A stretch of DNA of 64,000 bases from an uncultured Aquabacterium sp. (GCF_947366995.1 NZ_CANBCC010000001.1:62001-126000), one strand, 5' to 3'; numbered from the stretch's first letter, positions 38,600 to 48,121 are shown. The notes: generated from the sequence alone by a model not told the origin. Numbers and translations are program-made.

Positions 38600-40347
38600 G
38601 CGGCTTCCTTGCGGCGGCGGGGCTTGGTCGAGGCCGAGGCGGACACGGGTGCTTCGCGGTCCTGTGCGTCCTGCAGGTGCGCGGCCTCCAGCATGGCGCG
38701 CGCATGCGCCAGGCTGGTGTCGCTGACGGCGCCGCCCAGCATGCGTGCCACTTCGGCCACGCGCGGCTCGGCGCTCACCGGGCGGATGTCGCTGGTGGTC
38801 TGGCCGCCCTGCAGCGACTTCGCCACAAGCAGATGCTGGTGCGCACACGCCGCCACCTGCGCGAGGTGCGTCACGGCCAGCACCTGACGGCCATGGCCCA
38901 GGCGCTGCATCAGCCGGCCCACGGTGTCGGCCACGGCCCCGCCCACGCCCGAGTCGATTTCGTCGAAGATCAGCGTGCCGACCTGATCAGCATCGGCCGT
39001 GCGCTGCGTGGTCGTGACCGCAATGGCGAGTGCCAGGCGCGACAGCTCACCGCCGGAAGCCACCTTGCCCAGCGGGCGCGGCGTGCTGCCGGCGTGCCCC
39101 GCCACCAGAAACTCCACCGATTCCAGGCCAAAGGCCTGCGGTTCGGCCTGCGCTGTCAGGGCCACCTCGAAGCGGCCACCGGCCATGCCCAGCTCCTGCA
39201 TGGCGGCCGTGACGGCCTCGGCCAGGGCGGGTGCGGCCTGGGCGCGCTGTTTCGATACCGCGCGCGCCACGGTCAGCCAGGCCTGGTGCGCACGTGCGGC
39301 GTCGCGTTCCAGCGCGTCGAGGTCGGTGGCGGCGTCCAGCTCGGCCAGCTCGGCTTTCCAGCCTTGCAGCAGTTCGGGTAGCTCGACCGGCTGGCGGCGG
39401 TAGCGGCGCGACAGGCTCATCCAGGCCGACATGCGGCCGTCAAGCTCGGCCAGGCGGTCCGGGTCGAGCTCGGTGTGGTGCAGCGCACTGTTGAGGCTGT
39501 GGGCGGCGTCCTGCAACTGCGCCTGGGCGTCGCGCAGTACTTCCAGCGCATTGGCCAGGTGGGGCTCGACGCTGGCGACGTCCTCCAGCGCGTCGATGGC
39601 GCGGCTGGTGAGCGACTCGGCGCTGTCGTCGGCCTCCGAGACGGCGTCGACCGCCAGCCGGGCGGCGTCCAGAATCGCCTGGCCATGGCTCAGGCGCTGG
39701 TGTTCTGCGTTCAGCGTGTCCCACTCGTCGGGCTGGGGCGACAGCTTGTCGAGCTCTCCGATCTGCCACTGCAGGCGTTCCCGCTCACGCTCCAGATCGG
39801 CCTGGCGGCTGCGGGCGTCGTCGAGGCGGCGCTGCGCATCGCGCCGGGCGGCCCACGCCTGCTGCAACGCGGCGGTGTCGACGCCCGCCTGGGCGTCCAC
39901 CAGCGCACGCACGGCGTCGGCACGCGTCAGGCTTTGCCAGGCATGCTGGCCGTGGATGTCGACAAGGTGCTCGCCCAGTTCGCGCAGTTGCGACACCGTG
40001 GCCGGCGCGCCGTTGATCCACGCGCGGCTCTTGCCTTGCGCATCGACCACCCGGCGCAGCATCAGCGGGGCGCCGGGGTCCACCTCGAAGCCGGCCTCTT
40101 CCAGCCAGGGGGCCAGGCGGGTGGCCAGCGCTTCGGGCAGGTCGAACTCGGCCGTGATGTCTGCCTTGGCGGCGCCTTCGCGCACCACGCCGGCGTCACC
40201 GCGGCTGCCCAGCGCCAGTTGCAGCGCGTCGATCAGGATGGACTTGCCGGCACCCGTTTCGCCCGTGAGGGCCGTGAAGCCGGCGCCCAGCTCGACTTCC
40301 AGCTGGGTGACGATGACGAAATCGCGCAGGCTCAGGCGGCGCAGCAT
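38596..40347 (-). CDS. recN: DNA repair protein RecN
   Basis: This SMC-like ATPase of 583 residues acts in double-strand-break repair. The N-terminal Walker A is GETGAGKSIL (about residue 30), in LTGETGAGKSILIDALQLALGSRGDAGVVREG. A coiled-coil centre (ARSQADLERERERLQWQIGELDKL and RAHQAWLTVARAVSKQRAQ) is followed by the ABC signature VASGGELSRLALAI and Walker B LIFDEIDSGVGG. VTHLAQVAACAHQHL closes the ATPase. It follows nadK by a single base and overlaps rapZ. Confidence 0.96.
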   Translation of the reverse strand: MLRRLSLRDFVIVTQLEVELGAGFTALTGETGAGKSILIDALQLALGSRGDAGVVREGAAKADITAEFDLPEALATRLAPWLEEAGFEVDPGAPLMLRRVVDAQGKSRAWINGAPATVSQLRELGEHLVDIHGQHAWQSLTRADAVRALVDAQAGVDTAALQQAWAARRDAQRRLDDARSRQADLERERERLQWQIGELDKLSPQPDEWDTLNAEHQRLSHGQAILDAARLAVDAVSEADDSAESLTSRAIDALEDVASVEPHLANALEVLRDAQAQLQDAAHSLNSALHHTELDPDRLAELDGRMSAWMSLSRRYRRQPVELPELLQGWKAELAELDAATDLDALERDAARAHQAWLTVARAVSKQRAQAAPALAEAVTAAMQELGMAGGRFEVALTAQAEPQAFGLESVEFLVAGHAGSTPRPLGKVASGGELSRLALAIAVTTTQRTADADQVGTLIFDEIDSGVGGAVADTVGRLMQRLGHGRQVLAVTHLAQVAACAHQHLLVAKSLQGGQTTSDIRPVSAEPRVAEVARMLGGAVSDTSLAHARAMLEAAHLQDAQDREAPVSASASTKPRRRKEAA

Positions 40348-40348
40348 C

Positions 40349-41251
40349 TCAACTCACTCCTTCGTTCCAGCGCAGCTTGCGGCGCAGGGTCGCGTAGTAA
40401 TTCCAGCCTTCCGGGTGCAGGAAGCGCACCCGATGGGGCGAGCGGCGCACCGTCACGCGGTCGCCGGGCAGCAGGCTGGCCAGGCTCTGCATGTCGAAGT
40501 TCATGCTCGCATCGCGCGCGGCCACGATCTCGATCGTGACGGTGCCGGTGTCGGGCAGCACGATGGGCCGGTTGGACAGCGTGTGCGAGGCAATGGGCAC
40601 GATGGTCCAGCCACCCAGATCCGGATGCAGGATCGGGCCGCCCGCCGACATGGCGTAGGCGGTGGAGCCGGTGGGCGTCGACACGATCAGGCCGTCGGCG
40701 CGGTAGTTGGCCACGAACAGGCCGTCGACCTCGGCGCGCACCTCGACCATCGAGGCCACGGCGCCGCGGCTTACGACGATCTCGTTGATGGCGAAGCCCT
40801 CGTAGATGGTGTCGAACTCGCCGTCGCGGGTGGGGCGCAGCACGGCGCCGGCCAGCAGCACGCGTTTTTCTTCTTCGTACTGGCCGCCCAGGATCAGGGG
40901 CAGGGCGCTGGCCATGTCCTTGAGCTGAATGTCGGTGATGAAACCGAGGCGGCCCTGGTTGATGCCGATGAGGGGCACGTCGAACGGGGCCAGTTCACGG
41001 GCAGTGGCCAGCATGGTGCCGTCGCCGCCCACCACGACCACCACGTCGCACTGGCGGCCGATGTCGCGCATGCCCAGCGAGGGGTAGTCCGACATGCCGG
41101 TGCTTTGCGAGGTCTCCTGCTCGATCGAGACATCGAGTCCGGCGCGCACCAGAATCTGGGCGACATCTTCCAGTACCGGCTTGATACCGCGCGCGTGGTA
41201 CTTGCCCACCAGGGCGGCGTGGGTGAAGCGGCAGGGCAGGGGGCTCGGCAT
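40349..41251 (-). CDS. nadK: NAD kinase
   Basis: NAD kinase phosphorylates NAD to NADP in the cytoplasm. The 300 residues include the GGDGT motif (VVVVGGDGTMLATAREL, about residue 72), GINQGRLGFITDI, the NEIVVSRG segment and TPTGSTAYAMSAGGPILHP, all diagnostic. It is the first gene of the nadK-recN-rapZ unit and is divergent from hrcA, with a 95-base shared upstream region in which I see no CIRCE element. Confidence 0.96.
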   Translation of the reverse strand: MPSPLPCRFTHAALVGKYHARGIKPVLEDVAQILVRAGLDVSIEQETSQSTGMSDYPSLGMRDIGRQCDVVVVVGGDGTMLATARELAPFDVPLIGINQGRLGFITDIQLKDMASALPLILGGQYEEEKRVLLAGAVLRPTRDGEFDTIYEGFAINEIVVSRGAVASMVEVRAEVDGLFVANYRADGLIVSTPTGSTAYAMSAGGPILHPDLGGWTIVPIASHTLSNRPIVLPDTGTVTIEIVAARDASMNFDMQSLASLLPGDRVTVRRSPHRVRFLHPEGWNYYATLRRKLRWNEGVS

Positions 41252-41346
41252 GCGGGGAATTACACCACACGGACCATGACAAACCTGTGCTTTTCCCCAG
41301 GGCGAGGGGACCCAGCGGCGCCACCTGCGCCTAGAATGAAGCAGCC

Positions 41347-42375
41347 ATGCTGGACGACCGTGCCAAGATTCTCCTGAAAGCGCTGGTCGAGCGCTACATC
41401 GCCGACGGGCAGCCTGTCGGCTCGCGCACGCTGTCGCGCGCGTCAGGGCTGGATCTGTCGGCGGCCACCATCCGCAATGTGATGGCCGACCTCGAAGAGC
41501 TGGGCCTCATCGTCAGCCCGCACACCTCGGCCGGCCGCGTGCCCACGCCCAAGGGCTATCGCCTGTTCGTCGACACCATGTTGACGGCCCGCCCGTTGAC
41601 GCTGGATGCGCTTTCGGCCGAAGCGGGGGAGCAGGCGCCGCACTTGCAGCCCGACCAGCCCCAACGTGTGATCGCCAATGCGGCGCACCTGCTGTCCAAC
41701 CTGTCGCAGTTCGTCGGCGTGGTGACGGCGCCCCGCAAGGCTTCCGTGTTCCGGCACATCGAGTTCGTGCGCCTGGGCGACAAGCGCGTGCTGGTGATCC
41801 TGGTGGCGCCGGACGGCGATGTGCAGAACCGCGTGCTGTTCACGGCGCACGATTACACCCAGTCGGAGCTGGTGGAAGCCAGCAACATCCTGAACGCGCA
41901 CTATTCGGGGTTGACCATCGACGAGATGCGCAACCGCCTCAAGACCGAGGTCGACCAGCTGCGCTCGGACATCGCCACCCTGATGAGCCAGGCGGTGCAG
42001 GCCGGCGGCGAGGCCATGGCCGAGAGCACCGACCAGCTGGTCGTCTCCGGCGAGCGCAACCTGCTGACGGTGCAGGACTTCTCGAACGACCTGGGCTCAC
42101 TGCGGCGGCTGTTCGACCTGTTCGAGCAGAAGACCCAGCTGATGCGCCTGCTGGATGGCTCCAGCCGCGCAGAGGGCGTGCACATTTACATCGGCGGCGA
42201 AAGCCAGGTGGTGCCGTTCGAAGAATTGTCGGTCGTGTCGGCGCCCTACGAGATCAACGGGCAGGTGGTGGGCACGCTGGGCGTGATCGGGCCGACGCGC
42301 ATGGCCTACGACCGCATGATCGAGATCGTCGACATCACCTCGCGCCTGGTCAGCAACGCCCTGAGCGTGAAGTGA
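41347..42375 (+). CDS. hrcA: Heat-inducible transcription repressor HrcA
   Basis: HrcA represses groESL and dnaK operons by binding CIRCE. The 342 residues start with the winged helix [54 protein letters not shown], followed by [20 protein letters not shown]. The C-terminal part contains GERNLL and [26 protein letters not shown]. Its divergence from nadK is conserved in related bacteria. No CIRCE is visible upstream, so it does not seem to autoregulate here. Confidence 0.95.
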   Translation: MLDDRAKILLKALVERYIADGQPVGSRTLSRASGLDLSAATIRNVMADLEELGLIVSPHTSAGRVPTPKGYRLFVDTMLTARPLTLDALSAEAGEQAPHLQPDQPQRVIANAAHLLSNLSQFVGVVTAPRKASVFRHIEFVRLGDKRVLVILVAPDGDVQNRVLFTAHDYTQSELVEASNILNAHYSGLTIDEMRNRLKTEVDQLRSDIATLMSQAVQAGGEAMAESTDQLVVSGERNLLTVQDFSNDLGSLRRLFDLFEQKTQLMRLLDGSSRAEGVHIYIGGESQVVPFEELSVVSAPYEINGQVVGTLGVIGPTRMAYDRMIEIVDITSRLVSNALSVK

Positions 42376-42407
42376 CCGCCTGAGCTGGCAATGCAGCCGG
42401 CCACGGC

Positions 42408-43529
42408 ATGACGCTTGCCGCCGGCAGGAGACCTCCACTCCCGTGCCGCGCTGTGCCTGCTCTCGTTGCCACCCTTTGCCCCGCGCCGCAGCGGGATGCC
42501 GGCCATTCACATGGGGCCTTGCCGCGCCCCGAGGCCGGGCCGTTGCTGCAGCAGTGGACGCCCCGGCGCGTGCTGGTGTTTCGCGCGCTGAACCTGGGTG
42601 ACATGCTGTGTGCGGTGCCCGCTTTGCGTGCGCTGCGGCGCGCGCTGCCGACCGCACACATCACGCTGCTTGGCCTGCCGTGGGCTGCCGACTTTGCTCA
42701 CCGGTTTGCCGACCTGCTGGATGGGCATCTGAGCTTTCCAGGCTACCCGGCCCTGCCCGAGCGAGAGACCGATGTGGCTGCGTGGCCGCGCTTTCTTGCT
42801 GCGGTGCAGGCGCAGGCGTTCGACCTGGTCGTGCAGATGCACGGCAACGGCCACCACACGAACGCGATGCTGGCGCTGCTGGGCGCCCGGGTGCACACCG
42901 GCTTTTGCGACGCGGCGGACCGCTCGCCTTGGTGCCTGCCATGGCCGACGTCCGGGCCGGAACCCTTGCGGCTGCTGGCGCTCGCACGGCATCTGGGGGC
43001 GCCGGCCGATGACGGGGCGCTCGCCTTTCCGCTTCAGGCGGCGGACGCCCAGGCCTGGGCCGCCTACCCCGAGGTGCGGCGGGCCATGGCCGGCCCCTAC
43101 CTGTGCCTGCATCCCGGCGGCCGTGCAGCCGAGAAGCGTTGGCCTGTTGCGCATTTCGCGGCCGTGGCCGATCGGCTGCACGAGGCCACCGGCCTGCCTG
43201 TGGTGCTCACGGGGGGCGCGGAAGAGGCAACCCTGACGGCCGCCGTGCGTCGCGCCATGCGCCATCCCGCGGTGGATGCGGCCGCGCCCGTGCCGGTGGG
43301 GGGGCTTGCCGCCCTCATTGCGGGCAGCGAACTGCTGGTGAGCAACGATACGGGGGCCTCGCATCTGGCCGCGGCGTTGCGGGTGCCCAGCGTGGTGATC
43401 TTCCGTTGTACCGATCTGGCCCGCTGGGCCCCGCTGAACCGCGCACTGCACCGCGTGGTGTGGGACCCGGCTGGCGATCGGGTGGCCGACGTGCTCGCGG
43501 CGGCGATGGACCTCTTGCAACAGGGTTGA
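42408..43529 (+). CDS. Glycosyltransferase family 9 (heptosyltransferase-like)
   Basis: This LPS/heptosyltransferase-type enzyme has up to 373 residues. The domain begins at about residue 52 with RRVLVFRALNLGDMLCAVPALRALRRALPTAHITLLG. The donor-binding half has PYLCLHPGGRAAEKRWPVAHFAAVADRL and LLVSNDTGASHLAAALRVPSVVIF, typical of GT9. The N-terminal 50 residues are Pro/Arg-rich and may not be translated, since no ribosome-binding site precedes ATG 42408; the true start is unsure. The acceptor is unknown. It converges on a second GT9 gene 12 bases away. Confidence 0.82.
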   Translation: MTLAAGRRPPLPCRAVPALVATLCPAPQRDAGHSHGALPRPEAGPLLQQWTPRRVLVFRALNLGDMLCAVPALRALRRALPTAHITLLGLPWAADFAHRFADLLDGHLSFPGYPALPERETDVAAWPRFLAAVQAQAFDLVVQMHGNGHHTNAMLALLGARVHTGFCDAADRSPWCLPWPTSGPEPLRLLALARHLGAPADDGALAFPLQAADAQAWAAYPEVRRAMAGPYLCLHPGGRAAEKRWPVAHFAAVADRLHEATGLPVVLTGGAEEATLTAAVRRAMRHPAVDAAAPVPVGGLAALIAGSELLVSNDTGASHLAAALRVPSVVIFRCTDLARWAPLNRALHRVVWDPAGDRVADVLAAAMDLLQQG

Positions 43530-43541
43530 GCGCGCCGGGGC

Positions 43542-44675
43542 TCAGCGGGTGAGCGTCTCCGCAACGTGGTGGGGCGCCGGTGCCGTGTGGCCCCCGGGGC
43601 CCGCCTGCCATTCGGCGAGCGCTGCCTGCCGCACTTCGTCCACCGTCACATCCTCGACAAACGACACCTGGTGCGGGCAGCGCTGGCGCACGTTCTCCAC
43701 GCCGCACACGGGGCACATCAGCCCCATCGACAGGATGGCGCGCTGGCGGCCCTGAACAAGCGGCGCCGCGGTGATGATGTTCATGGCCCAGTAGATGCCC
43801 ACGCTGGGGCAGCCCAGGGCCGAAGCGAGGTGCAGCGGCCCTGTGTCGTTGGACACCAGCAGGCGCGCCCGCTGCAGCAGCGCAAGCAGGCCGGGCAGTG
43901 GCAGGCGGCCGGCGAGGTCCACATGCGGTACGGGCAGCAGACTGGCCAATCGGGCGGTGAGGGCCCGCTCGGCTTCGCTGCCGTTGATGACGAGGAATGC
44001 CCCGGACTCGGCCAGCGCACGGCCCACCTCCGCGAAACGCTCGACCGGCCAACGGCGGCGCTCGTCCGTTGCGCCGGGCTGCAGCACCGCCAGCGGCTGA
44101 TGGGGCAGGGTGACCGCTGCGGCAAGGGCCGCGTGGTCCTGCGCCGTGACGGTGAGGCGAGGGTTCAGCTCACGCGGCGTGGCGCCCGCCAGGCCGACGA
44201 CCTCCAGCAGGCGCAGCCGCTCGTTGCGCCAGCGTTCGTAAGGCAGATTGCGGTCAAGCGGGGGCGCGTCGTCGGCCTGCATGCCCACAGAATGGGCGGC
44301 GCCGAGGCTGGCCACAAAGGGGTTGGTGTAGCGGCCGCCGCCGTACAGCTGGATGGCCACGTCGAAACGCGCCTGCCGCAGCGTGTGCAGGAAGGGCTGG
44401 ACGACAGCCGGGTCGGCCACGGCGTCTTCGGGGGCGCCCACGCCGGGCAGCGTCGGCACCACCACCACCTCGTCGACTGGACCGGGTCGGCCCGTGAGCA
44501 GCGCATGGTGCCAGGCTCGGCCCAGCAGCGTGATGTGCGCCTGCGGCCAGGTGGCGCGCAGCGCATGCAGGGCGGGCAGGGCGAACACGAAGTCGCCGAT
44601 GGCATTGGGCCGCAGCACGGCCACGCGGCGCACGTTGTGGGATCGTGTGGACAGCATCATGTCGCTGGGCCTCAT
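43542..44675 (-). CDS. Glycosyltransferase family 9 (heptosyltransferase-like)
   Basis: This second GT9 enzyme has 377 residues. The acceptor domain begins VRRVAVLRPNAIGDFVFALPALHALRATWPQAHITLLG. The donor domain has LAVLQPGATDERRRWPVERFAEVGRAL and LLVSNDTGPLHLASALGCPSVGIYW. A Cys-rich stretch MCPVCGVENVRQRCPH near residue 325 is unusual and could bind a metal. The start at 44675 is preferred because it overlaps the upstream glycosyltransferase stop as ATGA. It likely acts on lipopolysaccharide or another surface glycan. Confidence 0.85.
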   Translation of the reverse strand: MRPSDMMLSTRSHNVRRVAVLRPNAIGDFVFALPALHALRATWPQAHITLLGRAWHHALLTGRPGPVDEVVVVPTLPGVGAPEDAVADPAVVQPFLHTLRQARFDVAIQLYGGGRYTNPFVASLGAAHSVGMQADDAPPLDRNLPYERWRNERLRLLEVVGLAGATPRELNPRLTVTAQDHAALAAAVTLPHQPLAVLQPGATDERRRWPVERFAEVGRALAESGAFLVINGSEAERALTARLASLLPVPHVDLAGRLPLPGLLALLQRARLLVSNDTGPLHLASALGCPSVGIYWAMNIITAAPLVQGRQRAILSMGLMCPVCGVENVRQRCPHQVSFVEDVTVDEVRQAALAEWQAGPGGHTAPAPHHVAETLTR

Positions 44676-45517
44676 GGCAGCGTCGCCTGCAGCGCCCACG
44701 GCGCGTCGCACTGCCGGTCTGGCACGGTTGTGGGCAGTTCCTGGTGATAGGCGCCGGAGGGAAAGAGGCCGCAGCCGCCGTCACGCGCCATCACGCGCAG
44801 CTGGGCGAGCACGTCTTCGCCGCAATGGGCGGCGGGCAATGCTTCCCAGAAGTCAAACCCGCCAGCGGCGCGGAGTCTGGCGGTGTCGAACAGCACGCAG
44901 CCGCCAATCCAGGCGACCTTGTACAGGCGGGAGGGACCTCGGGAATGGGGCCAGGGTGCGCTCAGGCGCTGCTGCAGGTGGTGGAGGTTGGCTGCGCTGT
45001 GCAGATGGTGGCGCGCCCATTGCGGGCCACCGGGGGCAATCGCCTCCGGCTGCACGGGCCCTTCCCACCACGTCACGGTCTGCTGATGGGGCCGCTCGTC
45101 ATCCTTGAAGCTCAGCCCATGCACCGCGCTGCCGACGAAGCCGCAGCGGGCGTCCTGCAGGGCGGCCAGCATCCGGGCGACGAGGTCGGGCTCCAGAATC
45201 ACGTCGTCGTCGAGGAAGAGGGCGTACGGCGCCTTGGCCTGATCGAGCAGGAACTGGCGTTGCTCGGCCAGGCCACGGCGCGGGCGGGGGCCATGCAGCT
45301 CGACCTCGCGGCCCTGCGCCTGCAGCACGTTCACGATGGCGCGCAGCTCGCCCGATTGCTGCCAGACGGGTTCGTCAGACTGGTCAGCAATGACGACGCG
45401 CAGGGCTCGCACCGTCTGCGCCATCACGCTGGTGAGGGTGACAGCCAGCGCGGCCGGGCGGTTGAAGGTGGGGATGAGGATGTCGACTTCAGCGGGTGGG
45501 GTTGGAGCTCTGGACAT
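44672..45517 (-). CDS. Glycosyltransferase family 2
   Basis: This GT-A-fold enzyme has 281 residues. VDILIPTFNRPAALAVTLTSVMAQ opens the nucleotide-sugar domain, followed by GLAEQRQFLLDQAKAPYALFLDDDVILEPDLV with the DDD metal motif (about residue 95). GGCVLFDTARLRAAGGFDFWEAL and CGEDVLAQLRV (the ED base motif) follow. The start at ATG 45517 is chosen at the domain edge; the longer frame upstream has no support. It is coupled by ATGA with the GT9 gene downstream. Sugar and acceptor are unknown. Confidence 0.85.
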   Translation of the reverse strand: MSRAPTPPAEVDILIPTFNRPAALAVTLTSVMAQTVRALRVVIADQSDEPVWQQSGELRAIVNVLQAQGREVELHGPRPRRGLAEQRQFLLDQAKAPYALFLDDDVILEPDLVARMLAALQDARCGFVGSAVHGLSFKDDERPHQQTVTWWEGPVQPEAIAPGGPQWARHHLHSAANLHHLQQRLSAPWPHSRGPSRLYKVAWIGGCVLFDTARLRAAGGFDFWEALPAAHCGEDVLAQLRVMARDGGCGLFPSGAYHQELPTTVPDRQCDAPWALQATLP

Positions 45518-45666
45518 GGGCACAGGCGGTGGCGTGGCGACATGGCCTGAGAGCAATCGGCGTGCGTGGCGCCACCGGCTCGCGGTTTGCGGGGGCTCTG
45601 CTACGATATCGGGCTGTCCAAAACGGGGCCCGGGAGGGCCACACGGGCAGCGTTGCTGCATGCAGG

Positions 45667-45743
45667 GGGCCGTTAGCTCAGTCGGTTAGAGCAGAGGACT
45701 CATAATCCTTTGGTCGTTGGTTCAAGTCCAACACGGCCTACCA
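45667..45743 (+). tRNA. tRNA with CAT anticodon (probably elongator tRNA-Met; Ile-CAT possible)
   Basis: The 77-nt cloverleaf has acceptor GGGCCGT paired with ACGGCCT (one G-T pair at the end). The D arm is GCTCAGTCGGTTAGAGC. The anticodon loop CTCATAA gives anticodon CAT, and the T arm has GGTTCAAGTCC. The CCA is encoded (45741-45743). Paired position 1-72 rules out initiator tRNA. Elongator Met and lysidine-modified Ile tRNAs both read CAT in DNA; identity elements must decide. Confidence 0.9.
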
Positions 45744-45875
45744 ATCGCGCGCACATCCTTCCAGACGCATGACTCGCCCGCCCGCACGGAACAGCACCGA
45801 CCCCACGGACCGGCTGGATTGATGCTGCCTGTGGCCGCTTGTACTGCGGAGGCATGCATATGTCTGGCATCCCGC

Positions 45876-45890
45876 GCACGGCCACGGTGC
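45876..45890 (+). promoter_or_regulatory. NtrC-like binding site
   Basis: GCACG-GCCAC-GGTGC matches the NtrC dyad GCACC-N5-GGTGC with one mismatch. Its centre is about 127 bases before the predicted sigma-54 start. A second GTGCGCAC palindrome lies about 30 bases further on. Confidence 0.6.
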
Positions 45891-45983
45891 AGGCGCACCG
45901 TTGTCGACCTCGTGCGCACCACATGACCGCGCTCTGGGCGCCGTCCGCTGCGCGAATCACCTCCGTCGCCCTCTAGATCCGTC

Positions 45984-45999
45984 TGGCACGCTTGATGCA
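45984..45999 (+). promoter_or_regulatory. Sigma-54 (-24/-12) promoter of the transporter operon
   Basis: TGGCACGCTTGATGCA has GG and GC exactly ten bases apart and matches TGGCACG-N4-TTGCA except for A in place of the first T of TTGC. The predicted start is near 46010, about 49 bases before the substrate-binding-protein gene. Confidence 0.75.
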
Positions 46000-46058
46000 A
46001 TGACTCCGTCGGTATTACTGCTTTATCAACCCGTAATAACCGTGGAGTGGTTGCAATC

Positions 46059-47063
46059 ATGTTGTCTGGTGCCGTGTCGAAGCGTTGGATGGGTGGGGTC
46101 AAGGCCCTGGTGGCCGCAGCAGCGGTGGTGGGAACACAGCTGGCGTGGGCCGCGCCGCCCCTGAAAGTCGGCTACAGCGACTGGCCGGGCTGGGTGGCGT
46201 GGCAGGTGGCCATCGACAAGGGTTGGTTCAAGCAGGCCGGGGTCGATGTCAAGTTCGAGTGGTTCGATTATTCGGCGTCGATGGAGGCCTTCGCGGCGGG
46301 CAAGATCGACGCCGTGACCATGACCAACGGCGACGCGCTGGTGACGGGCGCCGGGGGTGCCCGCAGCGTGATGGTGATGGTGACCGACTACTCCAACGGC
46401 AACGACATGATCGTCGGCAAGCCGGGCATCAAGTCGCTCAAGGACCTCAAGGGCAAGAAGGTGGCGGTCGAGTTCGGCCTGGTCGAGCACCTGTTGCTGC
46501 TCAATGGCTTGAAGAAGGCGGGCCTGAAGGAAAAGGACGTCACGCTGGTCAACGCCAAGACCAACGAGATGCCGCAGGTGCTGGCGTCAGGCGATGTGGC
46601 CGCGGTGGGGGCATGGCAGCCGGTGGCAGGGCAGGCCATCAAGGGCCTGCCGGGTTCGCGTCCGATCTACACCTCGGCCGACGAGCCGGGCCTGATCTAC
46701 GACGTGCTGGCCGTGAGCCCCACGAGCCTGGCTGCCCGCAAGGCCGACTGGCAGAAGGTGGTGGGCGTGTGGGACAAGGTGGTGGGCTTCATCAACGACC
46801 CCAAGACGCAGCCAGAGGCTTTGAAGATCATGGCCGCCCGCGTGGGCGTGCCGGCCGAAACCTATGCCGGCTTCCTGAAGGGCACCAAGCTGCTGACCTT
46901 GAAGGAAGGCCAGGCCGTGATGGCGAAGGGCGAGGGCTTCAAGTCGCTGCATGGGTCGAGCAAGATCGCCGACGATTTCAACGTGGCGAATGACGTCTAC
47001 AAGAAGGCGCAGCCCGTCGATGCCTACATCGATGCCTCGCTGACGAGCGCGGCCGCCAAGTAA
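46059..47063 (+). CDS. ABC transporter substrate-binding protein, urea-carboxylase-associated type
   Basis: This is a periplasmic binding protein of the NitT/TauA/SsuA fold with 334 residues. A signal peptide ends LAWAAP. The body starts [63 protein letters not shown], the pattern of the subfamily encoded beside urea-carboxylase-type genes. [29 protein letters not shown] and [12 protein letters not shown] fit too. Guanidine or urea is the likely ligand, by context only. The start at ATG 46059 follows GGAG by 11 bases. It heads a six-gene operon under a sigma-54 promoter. Confidence 0.87.
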   Translation: MLSGAVSKRWMGGVKALVAAAAVVGTQLAWAAPPLKVGYSDWPGWVAWQVAIDKGWFKQAGVDVKFEWFDYSASMEAFAAGKIDAVTMTNGDALVTGAGGARSVMVMVTDYSNGNDMIVGKPGIKSLKDLKGKKVAVEFGLVEHLLLLNGLKKAGLKEKDVTLVNAKTNEMPQVLASGDVAAVGAWQPVAGQAIKGLPGSRPIYTSADEPGLIYDVLAVSPTSLAARKADWQKVVGVWDKVVGFINDPKTQPEALKIMAARVGVPAETYAGFLKGTKLLTLKEGQAVMAKGEGFKSLHGSSKIADDFNVANDVYKKAQPVDAYIDASLTSAAAK

Positions 47064-47134
47064 GCGCGCCCGCGTGATGCACGGCCAGGCTTGCGGCCTG
47101 GCCCCCTCCTGACACCTGCCTGAACGGGATCACC

Positions 47135-48100
47135 ATGAGTGCCTCCGCCTGGTTCGCCGTGCGCGCGCCACTGTCGCCCCGCCGCAAGCTGCTGCTCGGC
47201 ATCGGCTCGTTCGTGTTGCCCCTGCTGCTGTGGGCCGCCGTGAGCTATGTGCCATGGCTGTGGCATCCGCAGGTGCTGGTGTCGTCGGTGGGCGAGGTGG
47301 ACTATCTCGAAGTGGGCATGCGCATGGACCGTGCGCAGTTTGCAGAAGAGGTGGCCGCCATGCACGAGGCTGGCAAGACGCCACCGCAGGGCACGCCGGC
47401 CAACCCCGTCTACCTGCCGGCCCCGCATGAGGTGGCGCGGGCCTTCTACACGGCCTTCACCACGGCGCCCGAGCAGAAGGACGGGCTGTGGCTGCATGAG
47501 AGCCTGTGGCAGAGCATGCAGGTGATCTTCTGGGGCTTTCTGATCTCGTCGGTGATCGGCGTGCCGCTGGGCATTCTGTGCGGCGTCTACAGCCCCATTG
47601 CCCGGCTCAATGAGCCTTTCATCGAGTTCTTTCGCTATCTGCCCGCGCCGGCCTTCGGTGCGCTGGCCGTGGCCATCCTGGGTATTCACGATGGCCCCAA
47701 GATCGCCATCATCGTGATCGGCACGTTCTTCCAGCAGGTGCTGGTGATCGCCAACACGACGCGCAAGCTGGAGTTCGGCTTGCTGGAGGCCGCGCTCACC
47801 CTGGGCACGAAGCGCTGGCGTCTGCTGAGCCGCGTGGTGCTGCCCGGCATCCTGCCGGACCTGTACCGCGACCAGCGCGTGCTGCTGGGCTGGGCCTGGA
47901 CCTACCTGATCGTGGCCGAGCTGATCGGCACCAGTTCTGGCATCACCTTCTTCATCACGCAGCAGGCGCGCTACCAGCACTTCGAGAACGTCTATGCGGC
48001 CATCGCCATGATCGGTGTGATCGGGTTGGGCATCGACCTGATGCTGGCGTGGCTGGGGCGGCGGCTGTTCCCGTGGGACCGCAGCCAGGGCAAGTCGTGA
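47135..48100 (+). CDS. ABC transporter permease (SsuC/TauC type)
   Basis: This inner-membrane permease has 321 residues. The first helix (LLLGIGSFVLPLLLWAAVSYV) is followed by a periplasmic stretch of about 90 residues before the next helix, larger than in SsuC but usual for the urea-carboxylase-linked subfamily. The EAA loop reads EAALTLGTKRWRLLSRVVLPGILPDLY (about residue 210). Remaining helices include VIFWGFLISSVIGVPLGILCG and YAAIAMIGVIGLGIDLMLAWLG. It lies 71 bases after the binding-protein gene. Confidence 0.88.
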   Translation: MSASAWFAVRAPLSPRRKLLLGIGSFVLPLLLWAAVSYVPWLWHPQVLVSSVGEVDYLEVGMRMDRAQFAEEVAAMHEAGKTPPQGTPANPVYLPAPHEVARAFYTAFTTAPEQKDGLWLHESLWQSMQVIFWGFLISSVIGVPLGILCGVYSPIARLNEPFIEFFRYLPAPAFGALAVAILGIHDGPKIAIIVIGTFFQQVLVIANTTRKLEFGLLEAALTLGTKRWRLLSRVVLPGILPDLYRDQRVLLGWAWTYLIVAELIGTSSGITFFITQQARYQHFENVYAAIAMIGVIGLGIDLMLAWLGRRLFPWDRSQGKS

Positions 48101-48121
48101 GCACACCGCGAGGAACACCCC

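Larger units (their letters stand above)
45744..46058 (+). other. Regulatory region of the transporter/creatininase operon
   Basis: This 315-base gap holds no supported gene. It contains an NtrC-like dyad and a sigma-54 promoter (listed separately) arranged about 125 bases apart, the usual enhancer distance. No guanidine riboswitch is recognisable here. Confidence 0.7.

Noticed and set aside
41252-41346. CIRCE operator in front of hrcA
   Set aside because: No TTAGCACTC or GAGTGCTAA arms are present in the hrcA-nadK gap.
39431-41377. 648-codon plus-strand frame across recN and nadK
   Set aside because: Ser/Arg-rich translation of the antisense strand; recN and nadK are unambiguous.
45744-46058. 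Possible guanidine riboswitch (class I, II or III) before the transporter operon
   Set aside because: None of the class I blocks (CTAGGGTTCC, GGTCCGAGAG, AAAAGCCC) and no paired ACGR hairpins of class II could be found; only sigma-54 and NtrC-like signals were seen.
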